Assembly: GCA_902805545.1 (NCBI GenBank)
Contig: CADCTD010000003.1
Location: 1-64,000, forward strand
Source: an uncultured Craurococcus sp.
GTDB lineage: Bacteria > Pseudomonadota > Alphaproteobacteria > Acetobacterales > Acetobacteraceae
DNA: 64,000 nt
Reading direction: 5' to 3'
In this document: piece after piece, positions 53,652-61,870 of the stretch
Position numbering within the stretch: position 1 is the stretch's first letter
Layout: each line of letters opens with the position of its first letter
Position numbers and translations under genes: made by a program
Notes under the pieces: generated by a model
Told to the model about the DNA's origin: nothing
Database searches by the model: none
What the model saw: the letters and a program-made list of their open reading frames with translations, nothing else

Positions 53652-54512
53652 CTACCAGCGCAGCGCCCGGATGGCGGCGATCGGGTCGACGCCCTCGGAC
53701 AGCGCCACCTGGCGCAGCCGCTCCGGGTCCGGGTTGTCGCCATGGGCATGGGCGGCGAGGCCGGTCATGGCCCAGAGCGCATCCATCCCCGCCGCCGCCG
53801 CCCCGGCGAGGTCGGTATGCGGCGTGTCGCCGATGGCCAGCACCCGGCGCCGGTCGGCGAGGCCGAGCAGCTCCATCACCGGGTCGTAGACCGCCGGGTC
53901 CGGCTTGCCGACCTCGAAGACCGATCCGCCGAGCTCCAGGTAGATGTCGGCCAGCGCGCCGGCGCAGATCAGCCGGTCCTCGCCGACCATGACGAAGCGG
54001 TCCGGGTTCACGCAGACCATGGGCAGGCGATGCGCGGCCGCTGCCTCCAGCGCCGGGCGGTAGGGCGCCGGGTCGGCCGAGCCGCGCTCCGGGTCGGGGC
54101 CGGTGTTCAGCAGGAAATCCGCCCCGGCCGGGTCGGCGGCCACCTCGGCGACGCCCTCCTCGATCACCGAGAGGTCCTTCTCCGGGCCGATATGGAAGGC
54201 GCGCCGGCCGAGCGGGGCGAAGAAGGGATGGCTCCGCTCCTTCAGCATCCGCCAGGTGATCTCGCCCGAGGACATGATGCCGTCATAGAGCGCGCGGTCG
54301 AGCGCCATGCCGTCCAGCATGCCCTGGATCATCCAGGCCCGGCGCGGCGCATTGGTCAGGAAGGCGACGCGCTTGCCGCGGGCCTTCAGCTCCGCCAGCG
54401 CCTCCGGCACGCCGGGATAGAGCCGCTTGCCGTTGTGGACGACGCCCCACAGGTCGAGGACATAGCCGTCGTAGCGTTCCGCCAGCGGCGCGATGCCGTC
54501 GAGGATGTCCAT
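53652..54512 (-). CDS. TIGR01459-type HAD hydrolase
   Basis: A 286-residue HAD phosphatase of the NagD/4-nitrophenylphosphatase group (TIGR01459). Motif I is DGYVLDLWGVVHNG near residue 15, motif II is VAFLTNAPRR, motif III GKPDPAVYDP, and motif IV is GDTPHTDLAGAAAAGM, which co-ordinates Mg2+. Substrate unknown. The ATG at 54512 gives the family N-terminus. It is co-oriented with pyrD, whose stop is 11 bp upstream, so they are likely co-transcribed. Confidence 0.92.
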   Translation of the reverse strand: MDILDGIAPLAERYDGYVLDLWGVVHNGKRLYPGVPEALAELKARGKRVAFLTNAPRRAWMIQGMLDGMALDRALYDGIMSSGEITWRMLKERSHPFFAPLGRRAFHIGPEKDLSVIEEGVAEVAADPAGADFLLNTGPDPERGSADPAPYRPALEAAAAHRLPMVCVNPDRFVMVGEDRLICAGALADIYLELGGSVFEVGKPDPAVYDPVMELLGLADRRRVLAIGDTPHTDLAGAAAAGMDALWAMTGLAAHAHGDNPDPERLRQVALSEGVDPIAAIRALRW

Positions 54513-54523
54513 CCCACTCTCCC

Positions 54524-55567
54524 TCAGGCCGCGGTGCCGACAGCCGCGGCGACGCTCGAGAACCCCTCCCGCCGCAGCAGCGCGGCGAGGTCGCGGAGGA
54601 TCGCCGGCACCAGGGCGGGGCCGGCATAGGCGAAGGCGGTGTAGAGCTGCACCAGGCTGGCGCCGGCCCTGATCTTCGCCAGCGCATCGGCGCCGCTGGC
54701 GATGCCGCCGACGCCGACCAGCGTCAGCCGCCCCTGCGCGATCGCGTGGCAGTGGCGCAGCATCTCGGTCGCCCGGTCGCGCAGCGGGGCGCCGGACAGC
54801 CCGCCCGCCTCCGTGCGATGGGGCGAGCGCAGGCCCTCCGGCCGGGCGATCGTCGTGTTGGAGACGATGAGGCCGGCGACGCCATGGGCGATGCAGGCCT
54901 CGATGATCGGGCCGAGGGCGTTCTCCGAGAGGTCCGGGGCGATCTTCACCAGGACCGGCGGCCCCTCGATGGCGGCGATGCCGGCGAGGATCTGCGCCAG
55001 CCGCTCCTCCCCCTGCAGGTCGCGGAGGCCCGGCGTATTGGGCGAGGAGACGTTGACGGTGACGTAGTCGGCGAGGCCGGCCAGCGCTGCGTAGAGGGCC
55101 GGGTAGTCCCGCGCCGGGTCGGCGCCCTCCTTGTTCACCCCGATATTGGCGCCGAACACCGCCGGCAGCGGCCGCGGCAGGGCGCGAAGCCGGGCGAGAT
55201 AGGCCTCCACCCCGCCATTGTTGAAGCCCATGCGGTTGATGACCGCGCCATCCTCCTGCAGCCGGAACAGGCGCGGGCGCGGATTGCCGGGCTGCGGCCG
55301 CGGCGTGACGGTGCCGGCCTCGACGAAGCCGAAGCCGAGGCGCATCAGCGGCAGCACCGCCACCGCATCCTTGTCGAAGCCCGCCGCCAGGCCGAGCGGG
55401 TTGGCGAAGCGCAGGCCGAAGGCCTCGGTGGCGAGGATCGGGTCCGCCGCCGCCCCGGCCCGGCCGGCGAGGCCCGCCGACAGGGCCTTCAGCGCCAGGC
55501 CATGCGCCGTCTCGGCATCGAGGCGGCGGAGCAGGGGCGTGGCGAGGGAAGCGAGGCGGGGCGTCAT
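54524..55567 (-). CDS. pyrD: Dihydroorotate dehydrogenase (quinone)
   Basis: Class 2 dihydroorotate dehydrogenase, making orotate for pyrimidine synthesis at the inner membrane and passing electrons to quinone. At 347 residues it is full length. The N-terminal amphipathic helix (about 1-35) anchors it; NPLGLAAGFDKDA, NRMGFNNGG, the VTVNVSSPNTPGLRDLQ segment with the catalytic Ser, KIAPDL and GVGGIASGADA are the typical motifs. The ATG at 55567 is supported by these and by length. It starts upstream of the HAD gene. Confidence 0.97.
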   Translation of the reverse strand: MTPRLASLATPLLRRLDAETAHGLALKALSAGLAGRAGAAADPILATEAFGLRFANPLGLAAGFDKDAVAVLPLMRLGFGFVEAGTVTPRPQPGNPRPRLFRLQEDGAVINRMGFNNGGVEAYLARLRALPRPLPAVFGANIGVNKEGADPARDYPALYAALAGLADYVTVNVSSPNTPGLRDLQGEERLAQILAGIAAIEGPPVLVKIAPDLSENALGPIIEACIAHGVAGLIVSNTTIARPEGLRSPHRTEAGGLSGAPLRDRATEMLRHCHAIAQGRLTLVGVGGIASGADALAKIRAGASLVQLYTAFAYAGPALVPAILRDLAALLRREGFSSVAAAVGTAA

Positions 55568-55715
55568 GGCGCCGCTGTGTGCCCGAGACGGTGCGGGTTG
55601 GGAAGCCGGCGCGGAGCATGGCCGCCGCGGGCGCCGGCCTCGCGGCCAGGCCCTGGTTGACGCCCCTGCCCCGGCCCGCGACAACCGCATCCGGTAAAGG
55701 CCGGGAGGAAGCCAG

Positions 55716-56663
55716 GTGAAGGGACCAGCGCTGCTGCTGGCCGGTGTCGTGCTGTTCAGCATCAACGACGCGAACAGCAAGCTGCTCGCGGGCCAGTATG
55801 GCCTCGGCGAGGTGCTCTTCCTCCGCTACGCCATGCTGCTGCCGGCCTTCCTGCTGGCGCGCGCCCTCCGGCCGGGCTTCGGCGGGCCGCTCTCGACGCG
55901 GCATCCCGGGCTGCAGGCGCTCCGGGCCTGCTCGATGATGGTCTCGGCGGCCGGCTTCTTCCTCGGCTTCCGGCATGTGCCGCTGGCGGAGGGCTACCTG
56001 TTCTTCTTCACCGCGCCGCTGCTCACCCTCGGCCTCTCGGTGCTGATGCTGGGCGAGGCGGTGGCGCGGGCGGCCTGGGGGTGGTGCCTGCTCGGCTTCG
56101 CCGGCGTGCTGCTGGCGGTGGCGCCGAAGCTCGGCGGGCTCGATGCGCCGATCGGCGGCTACCTGGCGCTGCTGGCGGCGACCTTCGCCTTCGCCCTGAA
56201 CCAGACGCTCAACCGGAAGCTGCGGACGGAGCCGGGGCTGGTGGGCGTCATCCTCTGGCCGAGCCTGCTGGGCCTGCCGCTCTTCGCGCCGCTGGCGCTC
56301 ATCGACTGGGTGCAGCCGCCGCCGCTCGACCTGGCGCGGATGCTGGGGAACGGGCTGCTGGCCGGCGCGGCGGTGGTCTGCACCGCGGCGGCCTTCCGCC
56401 ATTCGGATGCCGCCCGGCTCGCGCCCTGGGGCTTCGCGGCGCTGCCGGTCTCGGTCGGGCTCGACCTCGCCATCTGGGGGCATGGGCCGGATGCGGCGAT
56501 GCTGGCGGGCGGTGCCGTCGTCATCGTCGCCTGCCTGATGAGCGAGCGGGCGCGGCGGCGCGGCCTCCCTCAATCGATCCCGGCGGGGAAGGCGTGGGTG
56601 CCGTCCGGCCCGAGCGGCAGCGGCGTCACCGCGCGCACGGCGGAGAGCGGCAAGGCGCCGTAG
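55716..56663 (+). CDS. EamA/DMT family transporter
   Basis: A 315-residue drug/metabolite transporter with ten predicted membrane helices in two EamA repeats (about 1-140 and 145-285). The N-terminal SINDANSKLLAG and VLFLRYAMLLPAFLL segments and the EAVARAAWGWCLLGFAGVLL helix are characteristic. The substrate is unknown. It begins at a GTG, preceded by GGGAGGAAG. The last ~30 codons run through the stop region of the convergent DUF952 gene, giving a tail with no hydrophobic pattern. Confidence 0.85.
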   Translation: MKGPALLLAGVVLFSINDANSKLLAGQYGLGEVLFLRYAMLLPAFLLARALRPGFGGPLSTRHPGLQALRACSMMVSAAGFFLGFRHVPLAEGYLFFFTAPLLTLGLSVLMLGEAVARAAWGWCLLGFAGVLLAVAPKLGGLDAPIGGYLALLAATFAFALNQTLNRKLRTEPGLVGVILWPSLLGLPLFAPLALIDWVQPPPLDLARMLGNGLLAGAAVVCTAAAFRHSDAARLAPWGFAALPVSVGLDLAIWGHGPDAAMLAGGAVVIVACLMSERARRRGLPQSIPAGKAWVPSGPSGSGVTARTAESGKAP

Positions 56664-56920
56664 AGATGTGGGAAGAGGCCGGGGCGGCGGCCGGCCGGCT
56701 CCCAGCGCAGCGCCTCGCCGAGGCTGGCCGGATCGGCTTCGACCAGCAGCAGGTCCCGCTCGCCGGCGCGGTGCCTGGCGGCGCTGGCGCGGAGCTGGGC
56801 GCCGGTCGAGAAATGCAGGAAGCCGTCGCGCCGGTCATCCGCGCTGCCGTGATAGGCGCCGGCGGCCTCGGCCTCGCGCCACTCGGCGGCGCGGACCATG
56901 GTGTAGATGGGGGGGCTCAT
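56570..56920 (-). CDS. DUF952 family protein
   Basis: A 116-residue DUF952 protein. The opening IYTMVRAAEWREAEAAGAYHGSADDRRDGFLHFSTGAQL and the closing LYGALPLSAVRAVTPLPLGPDG follow the family consensus. Function is unknown, but relatives often neighbour tRNA and amino-acid genes. The start overlaps the kynureninase-like stop by 4 bp. Its 3' end overlaps the convergent DMT carrier gene by 94 bp. Confidence 0.88.
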   Translation of the reverse strand: MSPPIYTMVRAAEWREAEAAGAYHGSADDRRDGFLHFSTGAQLRASAARHRAGERDLLLVEADPASLGEALRWEPAGRRPGLFPHLYGALPLSAVRAVTPLPLGPDGTHAFPAGID

Positions 56921-58068
56921 CGGGCGAGGGTCCGGAGCCGGTCGAGCAGCCGATCGACCTCCTCCCCCGTCTGGTAGAGGCCGAAGCCGAAGCGCAGGCG
57001 CCTCCCGCGCCGGTCCGTGACGATGCCGGCCGCGGCGAGGCGGGCCTGCCAGGCTTCCGCATCCTCGAGGTCGAAGGCGAGGAAATTGCCCCGCGCCGGG
57101 TCGTCCGGCGGCACCACCAGCCGGGCGGGGTCGAGCCCGGCGCGCGGCAGGCCGGCGAGGAAGCGGGCCTGCAGGGCATGGGCATGGGCGTGGATGGCCG
57201 CCGCGTCGAGCCCGAGGCCCGCCAGCCAGTCCATCACGGCGTTCAGCCGGTAGAGGCCGCTGGTCTCGAAGGTGGAGCCCATGAAGCGCCAGCCATCCGC
57301 GGCATAGGGCACGCCGGCCTCCCCCTCGGCCAGGGCGCCGAAGCCCGCATACCAGCCGGTGGAGCGCGGCCGCATCAGCCAGCCGGGCGGGCAATGGAGG
57401 AAGCAGGCCCCCTCACCGGCCATCGCATACTTGTAGCCGCCGGCGAGGTAGAAGGCGCGGCCGGCGATCGCCGAGAGGTCGACCGGCCGGGCCATGAAGG
57501 CGTGGTAGCCGTCGATGACCAGCGCCGCCTCGCCCGCCGCCTCGGCGAGCGCCGGCAGGCCGGTGAGCGCGGCGCCGGAGGTGAAGAAGACCTCGCTCGT
57601 CCAGATCAGGTCGAAGCCCCCCCGCGCGGCCTCGGCGAGGCGGGGGATGCAGTCGCGCGCCCGCTCGCTCGGGATCCGGGTGACGGCCACCAGCCCCTCC
57701 TCCTCCAGCCGGGCGAGCTGGCGGGCGAGGCTGTGGAACTCGCCATCCGTGGTCAGGATGCGGGGCGGCCGGTGCGTCGGCAGTGCCGAGAGGATGCGGA
57801 TGACGAATTCCTGGGTGTTCGGCGCGAAGACGATGGTCGACGGGTCCGGCAGGCCGCAATGCCGGGCGACATGGCGCTGCGCCGCCTGCCAGACCGGGCC
57901 GAGCACATGCTCCCACTTGGCATCCAGCAGCCGGGCTGCGTCGTCCCAGGAGGCGAGCTGGGCCGCGCGGGTCACATCCGGCCGCGGGTGGTGGCTGTGC
58001 GCGGCGAAATGCAGCCGCTCCGGCGCGGCGCCGAGGCTCAGGGAGAAGTGCGGGCGAAGGTCCAGCAT
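56917..58068 (-). CDS. Kynureninase-like class V aminotransferase
   Basis: A 383-residue PLP enzyme of the aminotransferase class V/kynureninase group. The PLP lysine is Lys213 in GGYKYAMAGEG; Asp186 and His189 (VIDGYHAF) contact the cofactor. It is placed next to tryptophan 2,3-dioxygenase on the opposite strand, so a role cleaving kynurenine or 3-hydroxykynurenine is reasonable, although a cysteine-desulfurase-like or other class V activity cannot be excluded. No formamidase (kynB) is adjacent. A 14-bp palindrome lies between the two starts. Confidence 0.82.
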   Translation of the reverse strand: MLDLRPHFSLSLGAAPERLHFAAHSHHPRPDVTRAAQLASWDDAARLLDAKWEHVLGPVWQAAQRHVARHCGLPDPSTIVFAPNTQEFVIRILSALPTHRPPRILTTDGEFHSLARQLARLEEEGLVAVTRIPSERARDCIPRLAEAARGGFDLIWTSEVFFTSGAALTGLPALAEAAGEAALVIDGYHAFMARPVDLSAIAGRAFYLAGGYKYAMAGEGACFLHCPPGWLMRPRSTGWYAGFGALAEGEAGVPYAADGWRFMGSTFETSGLYRLNAVMDWLAGLGLDAAAIHAHAHALQARFLAGLPRAGLDPARLVVPPDDPARGNFLAFDLEDAEAWQARLAAAGIVTDRRGRRLRFGFGLYQTGEEVDRLLDRLRTLAR

Positions 58069-58088
58069 GGTCTTGCTCCGGCGGATTG

Positions 58089-58102
58089 CTTTAAGCTTAA
58101 AG
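58089..58102. promoter_or_regulatory. 14-bp perfect palindrome between kynureninase-like gene and kynA
   Basis: CTTTAAGCTTAAAG is perfectly palindromic and sits in the 59-bp gap between the divergent genes. It overlaps the probable -10 of kynA (TTGCTC at 58073-58078, TTAAAG at 58097-58102, 18 bp apart), so it is a good candidate operator for a shared repressor, for example of the MarR type. Confidence 0.55.
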
Positions 58103-58127
58103 TAACCTTCCCAGGGAGGCCACCACC

Positions 58128-58964
58128 ATGGTCGAGGGCGTCGAGACCGATTTCGCCAGGCGCATGAGCTATGGCGACTACCTGCATCTCGACCAGGTGC
58201 TCTCGGCGCAGCAACCGCTCTCCGGCAAGCATGACGAGTTGCTCTTCATCACCATCCATCAGGTGCAGGAGCTCTGGATGAAGCTGCTGAACCATGAGCT
58301 GGACCTGGCGATGGCGAATATCCGCGCCGATGCGCTGCGCCCGGCCTTCAAGGCGCTGTCCCGCGTCGGGCGCATCCAGAAGCAGCTCATCGAGGCCTGG
58401 GACGTGCTCTCGACCATGACGCCGCACGACTACCTCGCCTTCCGCGACAGCCTCGGCAGCTCCTCCGGCTTCCAGTCCTGGCAGTACCGGCTGATCGAGT
58501 TCAAGCTCGGCGCGCGGGACGGCTTCATGATGAAGCCGCATGCCCACCGGCCGGACATCATGGCGGTGCTCGAGGCCGCCTTCCGCGGGCCCTCGCTCTA
58601 TGACGAGGCGCTGCGCCTGCTGGCGCGGCGGGGGCTCCCGGTGCCGGAGGCGGTGCTCGGGCGCGACCTCAGCCGGCCCCATGCGGCGGACGAGGGCGTC
58701 ACCGCAGCCTGGGCCATCGTCTACGAGCAGGCCGAGACGCATTTCGACCTCTACGAGCTGGCCGAGGAGCTGGTCGACCTGGAGGACGCCGTGCAGACCT
58801 GGCGCTTCCGGCACATGCGGACGGTGGAGCGCATCATCGGCCACCGCATGGGCACCGGCGGCTCGGCCGGCGTCTCCTATCTCAAGGGCGTGCTCGAGCG
58901 GGGCTTCTTCCCGGAACTCTGGACGGTGCGGACGCGGCTGAGGCCCGTCCCGCATGGAGAGTGA
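58128..58964 (+). CDS. kynA: Tryptophan 2,3-dioxygenase
   Basis: Haem enzyme opening the indole ring of tryptophan to N-formylkynurenine, the first step of the kynurenine pathway. At 278 residues it has the standard fold: SYGDYLHLDQVLSAQ, the ELLFITIHQVQELWMKLLNHEL segment with the distal His, the substrate-binding SSSGFQSWQYRLIEF loop, and the axial His in RTVERIIGHRMGTGGSAGV. GGGAGG precedes the ATG at 58128. It is divergent from the kynureninase-like gene across the palindrome. Confidence 0.97.
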   Translation: MVEGVETDFARRMSYGDYLHLDQVLSAQQPLSGKHDELLFITIHQVQELWMKLLNHELDLAMANIRADALRPAFKALSRVGRIQKQLIEAWDVLSTMTPHDYLAFRDSLGSSSGFQSWQYRLIEFKLGARDGFMMKPHAHRPDIMAVLEAAFRGPSLYDEALRLLARRGLPVPEAVLGRDLSRPHAADEGVTAAWAIVYEQAETHFDLYELAEELVDLEDAVQTWRFRHMRTVERIIGHRMGTGGSAGVSYLKGVLERGFFPELWTVRTRLRPVPHGE

Positions 58965-58966
58965 TG

Positions 58967-59023
58967 GTCTCATTTATGGTTCCGTAAGCCCGTCACGGCA
59001 TGGTTCGTCCCGTCATATGAGAC
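58967..59023 (+). promoter_or_regulatory. Repeat cluster before the DUF4214 gene
   Basis: In the short gap after kynA there is a direct repeat ATGGTTC (58976-58982 and 59000-59006, 24 bp apart), each followed by CCCGTCA, flanked by an inverted pair GTCTCAT (58967-58973) and ATGAGAC (59017-59023). It is a candidate operator; no factor can be assigned. Confidence 0.35.
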
Positions 59024-59036
59024 GGAGCGCGAAACC

Positions 59037-60332
59037 ATGCGGGCTATCCAGGTTTCCGGGACCATTCCCAGCACGCTGCGGGAGAATACGCGACCCGGGG
59101 AATGGGCCGCCGGGCTGACGCTGACCGGCGATACCGGCCAGCTGATCGGGATCGAGCTCATCGGGCCCAATGCGCTGAACTTCTCCGTGGCCTGGAACCC
59201 CTCGCTCGGCCTCGCTACTCTCGGAATCGCCGCCCCCGCCGACTACGAGTATTTCGCCGCGGCCCGCCTGCCGACGCAGCTCTCCTTCTCGCTCCGCTTC
59301 GTCTTCGACGATGGCAGCCGGCAGAGCCCGAACATGGTCTACCGCGTCTCCGTGCTCGATGTGGACGACGCGCCGCCGAGCGATCTGCGCCTCGTCACCG
59401 GCGGCAGCGTCACGGCGGGGGCGATCGGCAGCGTCATCGGCACGCTCGCGGTCACCGACCCGGATTCGGCCGGGCCCTTCAGCTTCAGCTTCGCCGAGGC
59501 GGATGCCTGGCGCTTCGAGGTGGTGGGCAATGTGCTCAAGCTGAGGGACGGCATCAGCCTCGGCCTCGACGAGATGCCGACCCTCCCGCTCTTCATCGAG
59601 GTCTCGGACGGGCGGCAGAGCGCGGGCTTCACACTCAGCATCGCGGTGACGGACCCCGGCACGCAGCCGAGCCGCGTGGAGGTGCTGACGCCGGCGACGC
59701 CGCAATCCGGCTTCGTGCTCCACACGCCGAGCCAGGCGGTGACGCTGCATGAGGCGCGCGACATCACGGCGGCAAACAGCCACGGCGAAGAGCTGCGGCA
59801 GGTGCTGCTCGCCGAGGGCAAGGAGGTCTGGATGCCGGCGGTGCAGGCGCTTCGCCTCGCCGATGGCTGGCTGGATTACGACCCGGCCGGGCAGGCGGTG
59901 CGGGCCTCCGCCCTGCAGGGCGCGGCGACGGGGCAGGCGGCGAGCGGGGCGGAGCTTGCCAGGCTGGTCGAGCGGAACGCCGCGGGCCAGGGCTGGGTCG
60001 ACCTCGCGGCGGCGCTGGTGCCGGGGGCGCTGGCCGCGCTCGATGACGGGGCGCTGGTCACGACGCTCTACCAGGCCGCCCTGCACCGCGACCCGGATGC
60101 GGCGGAGCTGGCCCTGCAGCTCGGCCGCCTGGCCTCGGGGGTGAGCCGGGCGCAGCTCGTCGCCGACCTGGCGGGATCGGACGTGGCGTTGGCGGCGGCG
60201 GCCGATCCGGACGGGGTCTGGGTCGGCCAGGCCCTCGGCGGCAGCGCGGCCTGGCACATGGATACGGGCGGGCTCGGCAGCGGCGTGCTCGCCGCCGCCA
60301 TCCACCCGGTCGGCTTGGCCTGGATGCTTTGA
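59037..60332 (+). CDS. DUF4214 domain protein with cadherin-like repeats
   Basis: A 431-residue surface-type protein. Residues ~1-205 contain two cadherin-like beta units (LTLTGDTGQLIGIELIG and IGTLAVTDPDSAGPFSFSFA to SDGRQSAGFTLSIAVTD). A hydrophilic linker leads to a C-terminal DUF4214 domain (about 325-395) with LVTTLYQAALHRDPDAAELAL. Such proteins are often exported by type I or other systems and take part in adhesion or S-layers. No N-terminal signal is seen. The RTX protein at 32-33.5 kb may be a partner class of surface protein; that is inference. Confidence 0.8.
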   Translation: MRAIQVSGTIPSTLRENTRPGEWAAGLTLTGDTGQLIGIELIGPNALNFSVAWNPSLGLATLGIAAPADYEYFAAARLPTQLSFSLRFVFDDGSRQSPNMVYRVSVLDVDDAPPSDLRLVTGGSVTAGAIGSVIGTLAVTDPDSAGPFSFSFAEADAWRFEVVGNVLKLRDGISLGLDEMPTLPLFIEVSDGRQSAGFTLSIAVTDPGTQPSRVEVLTPATPQSGFVLHTPSQAVTLHEARDITAANSHGEELRQVLLAEGKEVWMPAVQALRLADGWLDYDPAGQAVRASALQGAATGQAASGAELARLVERNAAGQGWVDLAAALVPGALAALDDGALVTTLYQAALHRDPDAAELALQLGRLASGVSRAQLVADLAGSDVALAAAADPDGVWVGQALGGSAAWHMDTGGLGSGVLAAAIHPVGLAWML

Positions 60333-60338
60333 GGGAGA

Positions 60339-60836
60339 TTAGAATTTCGGCCGCTGCACCTCGCAGGTGCCGGCGATGCTGCCGGCGGCGACGGGGAGGT
60401 CGCAGGGGGCGGGCGGCGTCGGCGGCTGGTCACCGGGCCCGGCGAGTGCCGGCGCGGCCTCGGCGCGGCAGGCCTCCACCCGGGCCGCGTCGGGGCGACG
60501 GGAGAAGAGCAGCCGTGCCTCGCCCGTCATGCGGGAGAGGCTGAGGGTGAAGCGGTCATGCGCCGGGACGCCGCGCCAGCCCTCGCCGGGCAGTGGCGTG
60601 CCGAAGCCGGCGACCAGCGGGTCCCGCCGCGCGCCCATCCCCTCCGACTCCATCCAGGCGGTCTGGCCGGGCAATTCGATGGCGAAGCCGCGCTCCTCCA
60701 CCACCACCCGCAGCTGCCCGCCATTGGGGAAGCGGCAGGTGAGGAAGGTCTCCGCCGCGGCCGGCCGCGCCAGGGCCAAGGCCAGAGCCAGGGCTGTCAG
60801 GGCGAGGGCAACCGTCCTGGCCGGGCGATGCCGCAT
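60339..60836 (-). CDS. Small secreted hypothetical protein
   Basis: A 165-residue protein with a signal peptide (about 1-28, very Ala/Leu-rich, ending PAAA). The mature part holds four Cys (LTCRFPNG, VEACRAE, PAPCDLP and GTCEVQ) that could form two disulfides, and is otherwise rich in beta-forming residues. No family recognised. It is convergent with the DUF4214 gene, 6 bp away, and divergent from ccmC. Confidence 0.7.
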   Translation of the reverse strand: MRHRPARTVALALTALALALALARPAAAETFLTCRFPNGGQLRVVVEERGFAIELPGQTAWMESEGMGARRDPLVAGFGTPLPGEGWRGVPAHDRFTLSLSRMTGEARLLFSRRPDAARVEACRAEAAPALAGPGDQPPTPPAPCDLPVAAGSIAGTCEVQRPKF

Positions 60837-60923
60837 GGTCGTTCCTTCCGGTTATCGATGACGGCACGTTACCCCGCTCCGCGAAAGCTTCAATCCGCCG
60901 CGCGCTCGGCTTAGGTTAGTTCC

Positions 60924-61715
60924 GTGGAAACCGTCGACACGAGCCTGGGCGCCAGGCCCCTCTCTCCCGCCCCGCGGGGCGGGCTGCATCGATTCGCCAA
61001 TCCGGGCCGCTTCCTGCGGCTGTCCGGGCGGGTGCTGCCCTGGCTGACCGCCGCGGCGGTGCTCACCCTCGGCATCGGCCTGCCCTGGGGCCTCTTCTTC
61101 TCGCCGCCCGACTGGCAGCAGGGCGAGACGGTCCGCATCCTCTACATCCATGTGCCGATGGCCTGGCTGGCGATGGGCGGCTATGCGGGGCTCGCCATCG
61201 GCTCGATCCTCTCGCTGATCTGGCGGCATCCGCTGGCCGACCTCGCCTGCCGGGAGCTCTCGCCGATCGGGGCGCTGGCCACGGCCCTCTGCCTCGCCAC
61301 CGGCAGCCTCTGGGGCAAGCCGATGTGGGGGACCTGGTGGGTCTGGGATGCGCGGCTCACCTCGGTGCTGGTGCTGTTCTTCCTCTGGCTTGGCCATGCG
61401 GCCCTCGTCCGCGCCTTCGACGACACCGAGCGCGGGGCGCGGATGGGCGCGATCCTCGCCCTGATCGGGGCGGTGAACGTGCCGATCGTGAAATTCTCGG
61501 TCGACTGGTGGAACACGCTGCACCAGCCGGCGAGCGTCACGCGGCTCGGCGCGCCCGGGCTGCATGTCGACATCCTCTACCCGCTGCTGGTCTGCGCCCT
61601 CGGCTTCACCCTTGCCTTCATGGCGCTGGTGCTGGCGCGGACGCGGGCGGCGGTGATGGAGCGGCGCATCCGGGCGCTCGAGCTTGCGGCCGCGCGCCGG
61701 GCGGAGGCCGCATGA
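60924..61715 (+). CDS. ccmC: Haem exporter permease CcmC
   Basis: Part of system I cytochrome c maturation; delivers haem to CcmE in the periplasm. A 263-residue six-TM protein with the tryptophan-rich haem-handling motif MWGTWWVWDARLTS at about residue 133 and flanking His positions (LYIHVPMAW and LWRHPL). It is the first gene of the ccmC-ccmD-ccmE-ccmF run, with the ccmD start overlapping its stop by 4 bp. ccmA and ccmB are not upstream. Confidence 0.96.
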   Translation: METVDTSLGARPLSPAPRGGLHRFANPGRFLRLSGRVLPWLTAAAVLTLGIGLPWGLFFSPPDWQQGETVRILYIHVPMAWLAMGGYAGLAIGSILSLIWRHPLADLACRELSPIGALATALCLATGSLWGKPMWGTWWVWDARLTSVLVLFFLWLGHAALVRAFDDTERGARMGAILALIGAVNVPIVKFSVDWWNTLHQPASVTRLGAPGLHVDILYPLLVCALGFTLAFMALVLARTRAAVMERRIRALELAAARRAEAA

Positions 61716-61870
61716 CGCTCCACTGGATGCATGTCACGGCCAGCTACGCGCTGGTGCTCGGTGGCTTCCTGATCCTCAGCCTCGCCACCATCTTCCGTCA
61801 TGCCGCGGCGAAGCGCCGGCTGGCCCAGCTCGACCCGCGCGCCCACCGGCGCGCACAGGATACCGCATGA
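61712..61870 (+). CDS. ccmD: Haem exporter protein CcmD
   Basis: A 52-residue single-TM protein matching CcmD: one membrane segment (about 10-28, YALVLGGFLILSLATIF) and a basic cytoplasmic tail. It releases haem-loaded CcmE from the CcmABC complex. It lies between ccmC and ccmE with 4-bp overlaps at both ends, which fixes its start at 61712. Confidence 0.88.
   Translation: MTLHWMHVTASYALVLGGFLILSLATIFRHAAAKRRLAQLDPRAHRRAQDTA

Noticed and set aside
53652-56573. A 973-codon minus-strand frame that could fuse the HAD hydrolase to upstream sequence.
   Set aside because: Only its last 287 codons make the HAD protein; the rest is the wrong frame of pyrD and antisense of the DMT carrier.
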